Source: Moraxella atlantae NBRC 14588 (GTDB taxonomy: Bacteria; Pseudomonadota; Gammaproteobacteria; Pseudomonadales; Moraxellaceae). From it: a stretch of DNA of 64,000 bases. The position numbers were made by a program, and so were the translations under genes. The DNA is taken from NCBI RefSeq assembly GCF_001591265.1, contig NZ_BCUL01000005.1, forward strand, positions 62,001 through 126,000. Direction: 5' to 3'. Shown one piece after another: positions 29,229 through 37,840 of the stretch. The notes beneath the pieces were generated by a model. It was not told the origin of the DNA. It worked only from the letters and a program-made list of their open reading frames with translations, and made no database searches. Every line of letters starts with the position of its first letter. The first letter of the stretch is position 1.

Positions 29229-29576
29229 ATTGACTTCCTCCCCTCCCTAAAGTGAGGGGATTCCTTCTGCAAGACGGTGAAGCCCCACCGCAAACCTAAG
29301 ACAATGGCAACCGCCCGTACGACACACCGTACATCTTAGGTTCTCATTTTAAGCTAATCCTACCGTTAGGATTGTCATAGACACGAATTAGCTTAAGTGT
29401 GTGTTTGGAAACGTCTTACCAGTTAAGTTACTGCGTACTCGCAATTTAGTCTTAACTTAACTGTGGAATGTAAGACATTGAATATAGTGAGATGAGTATA
29501 GCAAAACTCATCGCATTTAACAATTGCCTTATATCCACCGCCTGAAGTCGGTGGTTTTACGGCAACGAATGATAAA
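29229..29576 (-). mobile_element. Non-autonomous IS200/IS605-like element, copy 2
   Basis: 348 bp, nearly identical to copy 1 in the same orientation. Here both end hairpins are intact: proximal CCCCTC-CCTAAAGT-GAGGGG (29240-29259) and distal CCACCG-CCTGAAGT-CGGTGG (29535-29554). The two 8-nt loops differ by one base, as expected if one Y1 transposase recognises both. A GTCAA end, as in the TCAA cleavage site of IS608-type elements, and a shared TTTAT at the other end support single-strand transposition. No transposase gene. It lies between minE and rpmE2. Confidence 0.78.
29495..29523 (-). promoter_or_regulatory. Promoter inside element copy 2, reading toward minE 3' end
   Basis: Same TTGTTA-N17-TATACT on the minus strand (29523-29495) as copy 1. 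Its transcript would run leftward and could become antisense to minE. Confidence 0.55.
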
Positions 29577-29608
29577 AAAGCCTTTCACAATGGAAAGGCT
29601 TTTTTTTA
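29574..29608 (-). terminator. Terminator of rpmE2
   Basis: AAAAAAGCCTTTC / GAAAGGCTTTTTT with a 6-nt loop, T-runs on both strands, directly beyond the element end. Confidence 0.88.
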
Positions 29609-29625
29609 TGTAATAAGCGACAAGC

Positions 29626-29886
29626 TTATTTTTTACCGCGATTAGCAAACGCGCCAAAGCGCTTGTTGAAGCTTGCAACACGACCTTCGTTTTGGGTTTT
29701 GCGTTGTTCGCCTGTGTAGAATGGATGTGACGCGCTAGATACGTCAAGTGCAACGTAAGGATACTCTTTACCTTCGTATTCACGAGTTGCTTTTGGCTTG
29801 ATGGTTGAGCGGGTCAAAAAGTACACATCGGCGTTGGTGTCATGAAACAAAACGTCGTGGTAATCTGGATGGATGTCAGCACGCAT
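29626..29886 (-). CDS. rpmE2: 50S ribosomal protein L31 type B (zinc-independent)
   Basis: 86 residues, [20 protein letters not shown] opening and [12 protein letters not shown] signature of type B L31. It has no cysteine, so it lacks the zinc ribbon of type A L31. Such paralogues usually replace zinc-bound L31 under zinc limitation and are often repressed by Zur; a Zur-like gene lies at 61325. It may instead be the only L31 in this genome. Monocistronic, with a promoter and inverted repeat just upstream. Confidence 0.93.
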   Translation of the reverse strand: MRADIHPDYHDVLFHDTNADVYFLTRSTIKPKATREYEGKEYPYVALDVSSASHPFYTGEQRKTQNEGRVASFNKRFGAFANRGKK

Positions 29887-29996
29887 GGCGGTTTCCTTGG
29901 TTTGCTCTGCCGATTGGACTGCATGGCAAACGTCAGCCCAATGCCAAACGCGCCACGATTAAAGCCAACACAGAGGATAGATAAAATAAAGCCGCT

Positions 29997-30025
29997 ATTA
30001 TAAAGCTTATCAAACGCTAACACAA
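29997..30025 (-). promoter_or_regulatory. rpmE2 promoter
   Basis: On the minus strand TTGTGT (30025-30020), 17-nt spacer, TATAAT (30002-29997). An inverted repeat CGCTAAC-7-GTTAGCG (30015-30035) covers the -35 region and could be an operator or the terminator of the upstream acyltransferase gene. No standard Zur box is seen. Confidence 0.55.
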
Positions 30026-30084
30026 GAAGTTAGCGCGTGACTGGTGGTTTATTTGCTGAAGGATTGTTTGTGCAAACCCTTGAG

Positions 30085-30726
30085 TTATTTATGTAAATCC
30101 TGCAACGGCTGCGCCATTTTGGCAAAATCACGCGGTTTTACGCCTTCATAGTAGTCTAAAATTTTGGGCATATCCGCGTCAATATCGCCCGTAGGGTAAA
30201 ACAGCGGCATAAAGCGCACCTGCTTGGTGGGGTAATCCATCGCGACGGGTAACATCGGCACGCCTGCGCCCATGGCGATATGATAAAATCCCGTGCGTAA
30301 GCGTTCAACGTAGCTGCGTGTGCCTTCGGGTGCTAATGCCAACCAAAACTGCTCGCGTTGGTTGAATTGATCGATGGTGGCTTGCAAGGTTGAGCCCTTT
30401 TTTTCACGGTCAATTGCGACCACACCCGACCAGCGTAAAAATTTGCCAAGCACAGGCACGGCAAATAATTGTTTTTTGCCCATTATACTAATGTCAATAT
30501 CCAACGCCAACAAGGTGGCAATGGCGTAAATACCGTCGATGTTGGAGGTGTGCGGTACGGCAAGCAAAACGCATTTTTTGATATTCGGGATTTCACCAAC
30601 TATTTGCCAACCGACGGCATCCAAAAACTTTTTTGCCGCCCGTGATGATACGGGATTGTTGCGCCGTGGCACGTTGTCGCCGTAGTGGTACAGGTCAATC
30701 GGGGTTAAGTGGTTGTAATTGGGCAT
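30085..30726 (-). CDS. Lysophospholipid acyltransferase family protein
   Basis: 213 residues. Catalytic HTSNID (HxxxxD, about residue 57) and PEGTRS (about 130) motifs of the PlsC superfamily, without an evident transmembrane anchor. The frame continues to a TTG at 30849, but the ATG at 30726 is preceded by AAGGA at 7 nt and the upstream codons are low-complexity repeats. Substrate unknown; resembles short PlsC-like proteins that acylate lysophospholipids or other acceptors. Second PlsC-type gene in 5 kb. Confidence 0.82.
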   Translation of the reverse strand: MPNYNHLTPIDLYHYGDNVPRRNNPVSSRAAKKFLDAVGWQIVGEIPNIKKCVLLAVPHTSNIDGIYAIATLLALDIDISIMGKKQLFAVPVLGKFLRWSGVVAIDREKKGSTLQATIDQFNQREQFWLALAPEGTRSYVERLRTGFYHIAMGAGVPMLPVAMDYPTKQVRFMPLFYPTGDIDADMPKILDYYEGVKPRDFAKMAQPLQDLHK

Positions 30727-30960
30727 GACGCGTCCTTGTGTCGGTTTGAGTAATACCTGATTAGATGGTGACTTGTCAGATAATGACTGATTAGATAATG
30801 GTTTGGCTTGCCATGTTGTGTCTGGCATTATTGTAAGGATAAAATCCAACCAATCGCTAACTATTGTGCACTATTTTTGTAATTGATCTGTCCGCCAAAG
30901 CGCGCACCCATCACACCCCATGCGGCGCAATTTGACTATTAGCGATCTGCTACCTTTGGG

Positions 30961-32850
30961 CTAACTTGACAGCTGGGCCAAATCACCTTTTTGCTCCAAC
31001 CACAGTTTGCGATCGCCAGCGCGTTTTTTTGCCAATAACATATCCATCACGCTGCTGGTAAAGTCAGGATCATCTAACGATAGCTGCACCAATCGCCGTG
31101 TGTCGGGGTGCATGGTGGTTTCGCGCAGCTGCTCGCTGGTCATCTCGCCCAAGCCTTTAAAACGTGTGATTTGGGCTTTTTTGTTGGCAGGAACGCGGCG
31201 CAAAATCTGGTTGAGCTCATCATCATCCAAGGCATATTGCACCTCTTTGCCGATATCAACGCGATACAGCGGCGGCATGGCGACAAACAAATGCCCCGCC
31301 TCAACCAATGCACGAAAATGTTTGACAAACAACGCGCACAACAAGGTCGCGATATGCAGGCCATCAGAGTCGGCATCGGCTAAGATACAAATCTTGTCAT
31401 AGCGCAGTTCGCTTAGGTCATCGCTGTCGGGATCAACACCGATGGCAATGGCAATGTCGTGAATTTCTTGACTACCCAGCACAACATCGGGCGATACTTC
31501 CCACGTGTTTAAGATCTTACCACGCAGTGGCATGATGGCTTGAAAATGGCGATCACGCGCCTGCTTTGCCGAACCGCCTGCCGAATCGCCTTCTACCAAA
31601 AATAGCTCTGCACCATCGCGCAAATCTCCGCGACAATCCGCCAATTTTCCTGGTAGTGCTGGGCCTTGGGTGATTTTTTTGCGCTCAACTTTTTTGGCAG
31701 ATTTTAGCCGCTTGCCTGCCTTGGCAATCGCCAATTCGGCAATTTGGCGTGCGGTATCGGGGTTTTGATTCAGCCATAGGCTAAAGCCATCTTTAATCAA
31801 GGTTTGCACCGTAGCGGCTGCCTCACGGCTGGATAGGCGCTCTTTGGTCTGCCCCGAAAATTGCGGTTCAACCCATTTTAGCGACAAAATAAAACACACG
31901 CCGTCCCAAACGTCATCCGCGCTAAGCTTAACTTGACGCGGCAACAGGTTATGCAGCTCGCAAAATTCACGCAACGCCTCAAGCAGCCCTGTACGCAGCC
32001 CATTGACGTGGGTACCGCCTTGTGCAGTGGGGATAAGATTAACGTAGCTTTCTTGCACGGGTGTGCCGCCTTCGATCAACCAACACAGCGCGACATCAAG
32101 GCTTGCACGTTCATCGGCTTTGGCTTGATAACCGAACACATACGGCGGTGTAGGCGTGGTTTCAGTGTCGGCTAACTGTTCGCTCAAGTATTGCGCCAAG
32201 CCATCACTAAACTGCCATGTTTCGTTGTCGCCGTCAATTTGATTGATAAATTGCACGGACAAACCTGCTGCCAACACGGCTTTGGCTTTTAGGTTTTGTT
32301 TGAGTGCTTTGGTATTGAATTTGGCGCTGTCAAAATAACGCGCATCGACCCAAAACTGCACACGGGTGCCACGTTTGCGCTTATTTTGGCTCGGTGTGAC
32401 TGCCAGCGGCGCGACAGGTTCGCCATTGGCAAACTGCATGCTATATGTCTGTCCATCACGCCATACAGTGACCTCAACCTTTGTTGACAAAGCATTAACC
32501 ACGGAGATCCCCACACCGTGCAAACCGCCCGATACTTGGTAGTTATCGGTGCTAAACTTGCCACCTGCGTGCAGCCGCGTCAAAATCAGCTCAATACCCG
32601 ACTGGTTAAATTCAGGATGAATATCGGTCGGCATACCGCGCCCGTCATCCTCGACCGACAACGAACCATCAGTATGCAGCGTCACCATGATGTTTTTGGC
32701 GTGTCCTGCCAGTGCCTCATCAACGGCGTTGTCGATAACTTCTTGCGCCAAGTGATTTGGGCGTGTGGTATCAGTGTACATACCAGGGCGACGACGGACA
32801 GGGTCTAAGCCCTCAAGCACTTCAAGCGATTGACTGGTGTATTGCGTCAC
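30961..32850 (-). CDS. parE: DNA topoisomerase IV subunit B
   Basis: ATPase subunit of the decatenating type II topoisomerase. 629 residues. GHKL ATPase: DNAVDEALAG (about 41), DDGRGMP (about 68), GGLHGVGISVVNAL (about 107). Toprim: LVEGDSAGGSAKQAR (about 415) and DADSDGLHI (about 490), followed by the Arg-Gly-Lys PLRGKILN segment where quinolone-resistance changes occur. Intact; length equals E. coli ParE (630). yqiA follows 66 bp upstream, a conserved pairing. Confidence 0.96.
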   Translation of the reverse strand: MTQYTSQSLEVLEGLDPVRRRPGMYTDTTRPNHLAQEVIDNAVDEALAGHAKNIMVTLHTDGSLSVEDDGRGMPTDIHPEFNQSGIELILTRLHAGGKFSTDNYQVSGGLHGVGISVVNALSTKVEVTVWRDGQTYSMQFANGEPVAPLAVTPSQNKRKRGTRVQFWVDARYFDSAKFNTKALKQNLKAKAVLAAGLSVQFINQIDGDNETWQFSDGLAQYLSEQLADTETTPTPPYVFGYQAKADERASLDVALCWLIEGGTPVQESYVNLIPTAQGGTHVNGLRTGLLEALREFCELHNLLPRQVKLSADDVWDGVCFILSLKWVEPQFSGQTKERLSSREAAATVQTLIKDGFSLWLNQNPDTARQIAELAIAKAGKRLKSAKKVERKKITQGPALPGKLADCRGDLRDGAELFLVEGDSAGGSAKQARDRHFQAIMPLRGKILNTWEVSPDVVLGSQEIHDIAIAIGVDPDSDDLSELRYDKICILADADSDGLHIATLLCALFVKHFRALVEAGHLFVAMPPLYRVDIGKEVQYALDDDELNQILRRVPANKKAQITRFKGLGEMTSEQLRETTMHPDTRRLVQLSLDDPDFTSSVMDMLLAKKRAGDRKLWLEQKGDLAQLSS

Positions 32851-32916
32851 AGTATTCCTTGCTTATCCAAAGCCAATTTAAAAATATAAAAATAAATAAA
32901 TTTATGTATTCTTCAC

Positions 32917-33555
32917 TCATTTTACGCTAGAGGCAAGTACAGGTAAGCCAAACAAAAACTGTATCACCTGCGCGCATTTACTGGCAAAATCGCTCATACG
33001 ATGGTCGCCGCCCGCCTCGATGATGATATGACTTTGTCCGTTTTGCTCAGGCAAATTTTGACTAAAATATTCCACCGCCTCACGATAATCCAAGAGCTCA
33101 TCTCCTGTTTTGACAAGCAATAAAATCTTGTCGGGATAAGTGGCACGTTCGGGGCGGTGCTCAATCAGCCATTGCACCTGCGCTTTGGTAATCGCCCAAC
33201 CATCAGGCGTGGTGTGACCAACATAATCAGCAGGTAGGCTGGCAAAATTGTCGGGAAAAAAACGCTTGAGACTCTCGCCAACATTGGTGCTTGGGTTAAT
33301 CAGCACAGCGCGTTTACCTGTCAAATTACTGACGATAGTGGCATAAAAACCGCCCAATGAGCTGCCCACCAAACCCGTATCGGGGTCATCGGCGATGATG
33401 GCTTGTAAGCGTTTGATTGCCTCGGTAGGCGCGACATTCAGATCAGGGCACACGACATTTATGTGTGGGAAGTATTCGGCGCAAAATTGTTTTAGTTGCG
33501 TGCCTTTGGCGGCATTGGCATTGCTGTCAAGTCCGTGAATATATACCAGTTGCAT
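32917..33555 (-). CDS. yqiA: YqiA-type esterase (alpha/beta hydrolase)
   Basis: 212 residues. Opens with YIHGLDSNANAAKG (oxyanion His-Gly); nucleophile Ser in VGSSLGGFYAT (about 84); acid in KTGDELLDY; catalytic His in GGDHRMSD near residue 190. This is the UPF0227 family; YqiA of E. coli hydrolyses short acyl esters and CoA thioesters in vitro. It lies immediately upstream of parE on the same strand, as in E. coli, so cotranscription is likely. Confidence 0.9.
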   Translation of the reverse strand: MQLVYIHGLDSNANAAKGTQLKQFCAEYFPHINVVCPDLNVAPTEAIKRLQAIIADDPDTGLVGSSLGGFYATIVSNLTGKRAVLINPSTNVGESLKRFFPDNFASLPADYVGHTTPDGWAITKAQVQWLIEHRPERATYPDKILLLVKTGDELLDYREAVEYFSQNLPEQNGQSHIIIEAGGDHRMSDFASKCAQVIQFLFGLPVLASSVK

Positions 33556-33891
33556 GATAAACTTTCCAAGTTTTTTTTAAAATTTTTGCGGATTGATAAC
33601 AGCTTATGTTAGCACCGCCGCAGCAAAATAGCCATGCTTGCCGATATTTGTTGGCATACTATGCGTCATTTCATGTCGCACGGTCAATATACTTTGAAAA
33701 TTGGCACAAAAACTGGGCGAAAATTTACACTTTTTTGCACGGTTTTACACATTTTTTTGTGAATTTGTTTAAAATTTGGCTAGTAATTTTTGCCTTATGT
33801 CATCATTTGATAAGTTTGGCGTATCACTTGCTTTTGTCCAGTATTTGTTCAACTTTTGCCCAAAAACTTTCGCCATTAAGAGGCAATGATT
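33556..33891. other. AT-rich divergent intergenic region
   Basis: 336 bp between yqiA and the flippase-like gene. A 131-codon frame (33606-34001) runs through it but overlaps the next gene in another frame and shows AT-driven, low-complexity Phe/His content, so it is probably not coding. No hairpin or repeat stands out. Confidence 0.5.
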
Positions 33892-34908
33892 ATGCAGTCG
33901 CGCGCGCTCAATTATTTGTGGAAATTTGCCTTAACAGGCATTGCGCTGCTGATTTTTGTCATGGCAATTCGGGCTTTGATCGATTTGACGCGCACCATTA
34001 GCTGGGCAGATATTGTCACCGCGATGAGCCAAATTCCCAACACGCATTTGGTGTTGGCGTTTTTGGTGGTAGCGTTTGGCTATATTGTGCTGACGCTGTA
34101 CGATACTATCGCGCTGATGCAGTTGGGGCGCGACAAGCTAATTCGCTATCCCAAGGCGGCGCTGATCTCGTTCACCGCGTATGCCATTAGCCACACCATT
34201 GGGATGAATCTGCTGACAGCAGGCGGTATTCGCTATCGGCATTACAATCGCTATGGCTTGAGCAACAATGAGATTGCCAATATTGTGTGGTTGGTATCAA
34301 TGGCGTTTACGTTTGGGGTCAGTACGCTGATTGGTATTTCGCTGATGACTCACCCTGAGATTACCCTGCGGTTGTTGGGTGCGCTGGATCAGTCATTGGG
34401 TATTTTTGATAATGCGCTGTATATTCGCGGCATGGGTGCGGTGCTGTTAGCGGCAATTGTGGGTGCGATTGTGTATGCAGGGCGCACGGGCAAGCAGGCA
34501 CGTATCGGTAGTTGGCGGTTTGTTTTGCCGCCTGCCAAAGTGATTTTACAGCAGATTTTTTTGGCGTTTTTGGATTTAAGCACGGTTGCGTTGGTGCTGT
34601 ATTTGTTATTACCGACAGATTTTACCGTCAGTTACTGGGTAACGTTTTCGGCGCTGATTCAGTCGCTGGCGTTGGGTATCTTAAGCCATGTACCTGGTGG
34701 TTTAGGCGTGTTTGAAGTCACTATGATCAGCGCGTTGCCGCAGGTTGATAAAACCCAAATGTTGGCGGTATTGTTGGTGTTTCGGCTGCTGTATTATATT
34801 GTACCGTTTTTGGTGGCGTTGGGCTTATTGCTCGGCTATGAGGGGTATTTGCTAACACAAAACAAACACTCGACTGGTACACAGGCGCAGTCACGGCATA
34901 AGACTTGA
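33892..34908 (+). CDS. Integral membrane protein, LPG synthase-type flippase domain (UPF0104)
   Basis: 338 residues, about eight predicted membrane helices. Contains the SHTIGMNLLTAGGIRYRHYNRYGLSNNEIANIV block (about 97-129), as in the flippase half of MprF/UPF0104 proteins, and SHVPGGLGVFEVTMISALP near residue 265, a hallmark of that family. The cytosolic aminoacyltransferase half of MprF is missing, so it is not a full LPG synthase. ATG at 33892 has AGAGG 8 nt upstream; the ATG at 33886 would be too close. Short basic C-terminal tail. Confidence 0.84.
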   Translation: MQSRALNYLWKFALTGIALLIFVMAIRALIDLTRTISWADIVTAMSQIPNTHLVLAFLVVAFGYIVLTLYDTIALMQLGRDKLIRYPKAALISFTAYAISHTIGMNLLTAGGIRYRHYNRYGLSNNEIANIVWLVSMAFTFGVSTLIGISLMTHPEITLRLLGALDQSLGIFDNALYIRGMGAVLLAAIVGAIVYAGRTGKQARIGSWRFVLPPAKVILQQIFLAFLDLSTVALVLYLLLPTDFTVSYWVTFSALIQSLALGILSHVPGGLGVFEVTMISALPQVDKTQMLAVLLVFRLLYYIVPFLVALGLLLGYEGYLLTQNKHSTGTQAQSRHKT

Positions 34909-35191
34909 CAAAAATTGATTTTTTCTTAAGTTTGTTATTGCCAACTTGCCTAAATGTTACGTTTTTTACCTTTTATAACGTTTCTGCTGATATATGACAC
35001 ACATAAAGCCGACCCAATTGTGCTAAATTACCTTCAACCAATTGCCGCTCGGCAATCTGTCTGACTCAGTAATGGGCTTGTGACTCACATTAAATTTAGT
35101 AAGTCAGTCATTAGCCTGATCGCTTAAGCAATTAGATTACAATGACATCGCTGGTTAAGACAACAGCCATCATTTATTTTAGGAGAATTTT

Positions 35192-35686
35192 ATGAAACGC
35201 ATTTCATTCGCGCTAACCGCGTTGGTGGTAAGCCTTGGTCTAGCAGCACCTGCGCAAGCGGCTACTGCTAAGCGCACCTCTACAGCCAAAAAATGTACTT
35301 GCACCCCTGTCAAAAAAGCTACTAATAAAAAAGCAGTGCGTCATACTGCTAAAAAACCTGTGGCTAAAAAAACCACACGCCGCGCTGCACCACGCACTGT
35401 TCAGCCGATGACAAGCGAAATTAATCCAAATATCCCAGCAGATATCAAGATTAATGAAAACACAAGCCGTGACCAACGCCCATATGCCACCACCCCTGCG
35501 CTAACGCCACAACCTAAAGTAACTGTGGTACCGCCTGCTGTTGTGCCTGTGCGTCAAGTCGTGCAACGTGCACCTGCTAGCCAAGTCACTACCGACCGTG
35601 TGGTAGCACCAAACACTATCCAACGCACTACCACAACCACAGTTCCTGTTGATGTACAAACTGTGCCTGTTGTTGTAAATCCATAA
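35192..35686 (+). CDS. Secreted basic Lys/Thr/Pro-rich protein, unknown function (A)
   Basis: 164 residues. Sec signal peptide with Ala-Gln-Ala cleavage site (about 1-23), then a Lys/Thr/Ala-rich basic region (24-70) containing one Cys-Thr-Cys, then SEINPNIPADIKINE (about 75-89) and a Pro/Val/Thr-rich tail. AGGAG precedes the ATG. I do not recognise the family. It shares the IPA-[DE]-[IL]-K-[IV]-NE motif with the next gene. Periplasmic or cell-surface location is likely; a role in DNA, murein or LPS binding is possible but only inference. Confidence 0.7.
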   Translation: MKRISFALTALVVSLGLAAPAQAATAKRTSTAKKCTCTPVKKATNKKAVRHTAKKPVAKKTTRRAAPRTVQPMTSEINPNIPADIKINENTSRDQRPYATTPALTPQPKVTVVPPAVVPVRQVVQRAPASQVTTDRVVAPNTIQRTTTTTVPVDVQTVPVVVNP

Positions 35687-35767
35687 TAATTTGTGTATCA
35701 GGACAATACTGCTAGATTGGTAGCTTATCTAAAAGTCAAAATTTAATAGCCAGACATTTTAAAAAGT

Positions 35768-35779
35768 TACCAATTGGTA
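35768..35779. repeat. 12-bp perfect palindrome
   Basis: TACCAATTGGTA in the spacer between the two secreted basic protein genes, followed by a second TTGGTA at 35785-35790. Could be an operator or chance. Confidence 0.4.
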
Positions 35780-35809
35780 TCTAGTTGGTATAAACCTTAA
35801 AGAAGTACC

Positions 35810-35840
35810 AAAAAGGCATTGCTAATAATGCCTTTTTTTA
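35810..35840 (+). terminator. Terminator after secreted protein A
   Basis: AAAAAGGCATT / AATGCCTTTTTTT with a 6-nt loop, 120 nt beyond the stop codon. Confidence 0.85.
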
Positions 35841-35948
35841 TTATCTTATGCCAATCAGTCCAAGCAATTTGATGGCATGGGTTTAATGGCTACCTGTTGC
35901 TTGTTAAAGATATAATTTACTGATTTTTATTATTTTTAAGGAATCAAC

Positions 35949-36212
35949 ATGAAAGCACTTTCAACAGCAGCCATCATCGCATTGGCGGTTGCAGGTTTGG
36001 GTATGAATGCACAAGCAGCCACCACTGCCAACAAAAAGGCTACCCCTAAAGCCAAAACCACCCAGCAACGCACCACCACCAAGGCATCAGCCAAAACAAC
36101 CACCAAAAAGACCGCTAAGTCTAGCACCAACAGCGGTTATATGGCAAATGAAGTCAATATTGACATTCCTGCTGAGCTAAAGGTTAATGAAGATCGCAGC
36201 GTGTCACGCTAA
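35949..36212 (+). CDS. Secreted basic Lys/Thr-rich protein, unknown function (B)
   Basis: 87 residues. Signal peptide (about 1-23; Asn-Ala-Gln-Ala), a Lys/Thr/Ala-rich basic region of about 40 residues, then NEVNIDIPAELKVNEDRS at the C-terminus, clearly related to the motif in protein A. The shorter protein is truncated directly after this motif. Lies 262 bp downstream of A with its own terminator. Because A and B share a signal-peptide/basic-repeat/motif layout they look like diverged tandem paralogues. Function unknown. Confidence 0.7.
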   Translation: MKALSTAAIIALAVAGLGMNAQAATTANKKATPKAKTTQQRTTTKASAKTTTKKTAKSSTNSGYMANEVNIDIPAELKVNEDRSVSR

Positions 36213-36242
36213 GCGTGTGCTTTGATTTTTCAAATGATCGAT

Positions 36243-36271
36243 AAAAAGGGCAATCACGTCGCCCTTTTTTG
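36243..36271. terminator. Terminator between protein B and sstT
   Basis: AAAAAGGGC / GCCCTTTTTT, 9-nt loop, T-rich on both strands; serves convergent genes. Confidence 0.85.
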
Positions 36272-36294
36272 TTGTTTGCTGTTTGCGTTTGCAA

Positions 36295-37548
36295 TCAGTG
36301 ACTGCTGATGATGCGGCTACGATAAGCATATTTGGGATCGGCTGCTGCGGTGAATAGCACATCGGTTGAAGAGTTGAGCGCGGTTTCTACCGAATCTTGT
36401 ACCACTCCGATGATAAACCCGATACCAACCACTTGCATGGCGATGGTATCAGGAATATTAAAGAAGCTGCACGCCAGCGGAATCAACAACAATGAACCGC
36501 CTGCCACACCCGATGCGCCTGCCGCGCTCAATGTTGCTAAAATCGACAACAACAATGCGGACACAAAATCCACATGCACACCCATCGTATGCGCCGCTGC
36601 CAATGTCATCACATTGATGGTAATCGCCGCGCCTGCCATGTTGATGGTCGCACCCAAAGGAATGGTGACAGAATACGTGTCTTTGTGCAGCCCCAAACGC
36701 TCTGCCAATGCCATATTAACAGGGATATTAGCCGCAGAACTGCGTGTAAAAAATGCGGTGATCGCGCTTTCTTTGATACACGTAAAAACCAATGGATAGG
36801 GATTTTGCCGCGTTTTAGCAAAGACAATCAGCGGATTGACCACCAAGGCAATAAACAACATACTGCCTACCAACACCGTAAGTAATCGTCCATAGCTAAA
36901 CAGCGCGCCCAGACCCGTTTCAGCGATGGTTTGGGTCACAAGGCCCAATACCCCAAACGGTGCAAACCAAATCACCCAGCGCACCACCTCAGACACCGCT
37001 TGTGCCACATCGCTGATGATAGTTTTGGTAGCGGTATTGGCGCGACGCAACGCCAAGCCAATCAAAACCGCCCACACCAACACCCCGATATAGTTTGCCG
37101 AGGCGATCGAGCTGATCGGGTTGGTCACCGCATTGCCAAGCAGTGTGGTCAAAACCTCTGCTAAATTTGCTGGTGGCGCCTGTTCAATGTTGGCTTCTGC
37201 CAAGGTCAATGTGGTGGGGAATAGTCGGCTTGCGATCACGGCAGTGAGTGCTGCCAAAAATGTACCTGCAATGTACAGCACCAACGTGCTACGCACATTG
37301 ACCTGTGTGCCTGATTGGTGTTGGCAAATTGCATCAATCACCAACACAAACACCAGCAGCGGCGCGATCGCCTTGAGCGCGCCGACAAACAACGTGCCAA
37401 ACATGCTGATAAATTTTGCTGCGCTCATCGGCAAAATTCCCAACATCGTTGGGTTGGCAAGGCTGCCGATGATGACGCCAAGCACCAACCCAATCACAAT
37501 CAGCGGTACCAAACCGATGCGTTGATACGCCTGCACAAATCCTCTCAT
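36295..37548 (-). CDS. sstT: Serine/threonine:Na+ symporter SstT
   Basis: 417 residues of the dicarboxylate/amino acid:cation symporter family with several membrane helices. Signature segments include [20 protein letters not shown] (serine-rich hairpin loop, about 265-285), [29 protein letters not shown], and [17 protein letters not shown]. Takes up serine and threonine with Na+ in E. coli. Monocistronic, convergent with protein B. Confidence 0.93.
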   Translation of the reverse strand: MRGFVQAYQRIGLVPLIVIGLVLGVIIGSLANPTMLGILPMSAAKFISMFGTLFVGALKAIAPLLVFVLVIDAICQHQSGTQVNVRSTLVLYIAGTFLAALTAVIASRLFPTTLTLAEANIEQAPPANLAEVLTTLLGNAVTNPISSIASANYIGVLVWAVLIGLALRRANTATKTIISDVAQAVSEVVRWVIWFAPFGVLGLVTQTIAETGLGALFSYGRLLTVLVGSMLFIALVVNPLIVFAKTRQNPYPLVFTCIKESAITAFFTRSSAANIPVNMALAERLGLHKDTYSVTIPLGATINMAGAAITINVMTLAAAHTMGVHVDFVSALLLSILATLSAAGASGVAGGSLLLIPLACSFFNIPDTIAMQVVGIGFIIGVVQDSVETALNSSTDVLFTAAADPKYAYRSRIISSH

Positions 37549-37769
37549 AACACCCTAAATCCTTGTTTTCACCTAAAGTTTTAATCAGCCGTTTACCGAC
37601 AAATACGACGCGTTTTGGCAAACCTTTGTTTGGCACTATTATGCCGTCAATTTATGCGACAAATTAGCATATTTCATCAGAAAATAGCTACTAAATTTCG
37701 ACAAATTTTTACGCATGAACAAGAAAACTGTTGGGAATATTGGGCTGGGTTTTAAACTTCTGGGCAATA

Positions 37770-37808
37770 AAAAACGCGTGTTTGCCTTGTGGCCAACACG
37801 CGTTTTAT
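37770..37808 (-). terminator. Terminator of pepA
   Basis: On the minus strand AAAACGCGTGTT, 12-nt loop, AACACGCGTTTT followed by TTATTG; 35 nt beyond the pepA stop. Confidence 0.85.
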
Positions 37809-37840
37809 AACACATTTGATAACAAAGGCGGCTAACTGGG

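Noticed and set aside
20259-29576. The two 350-bp repeats as a CRISPR array or tRNA/rRNA fragments
   Set aside because: Only two widely spaced long copies, no spacer pattern, no RNA-gene signature; hairpin ends and promoter point to a mobile element.
29887-30040. A classical Zur box upstream of rpmE2
   Set aside because: No match to the GAAATGTTATAxTATAACATTTC-type palindrome; only an unrelated 7-bp inverted repeat.
30727-30849. N-terminal extension of the second PlsC-like acyltransferase to TTG 30849
   Set aside because: Codons are low-complexity Ser/Asn/Gln repeats and a strong ribosome site precedes ATG 30726.
33606-34001. 131-codon frame upstream of and overlapping the flippase-like gene
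   Set aside because: AT-driven composition, no motif, and overlap with a well-supported gene in another frame.
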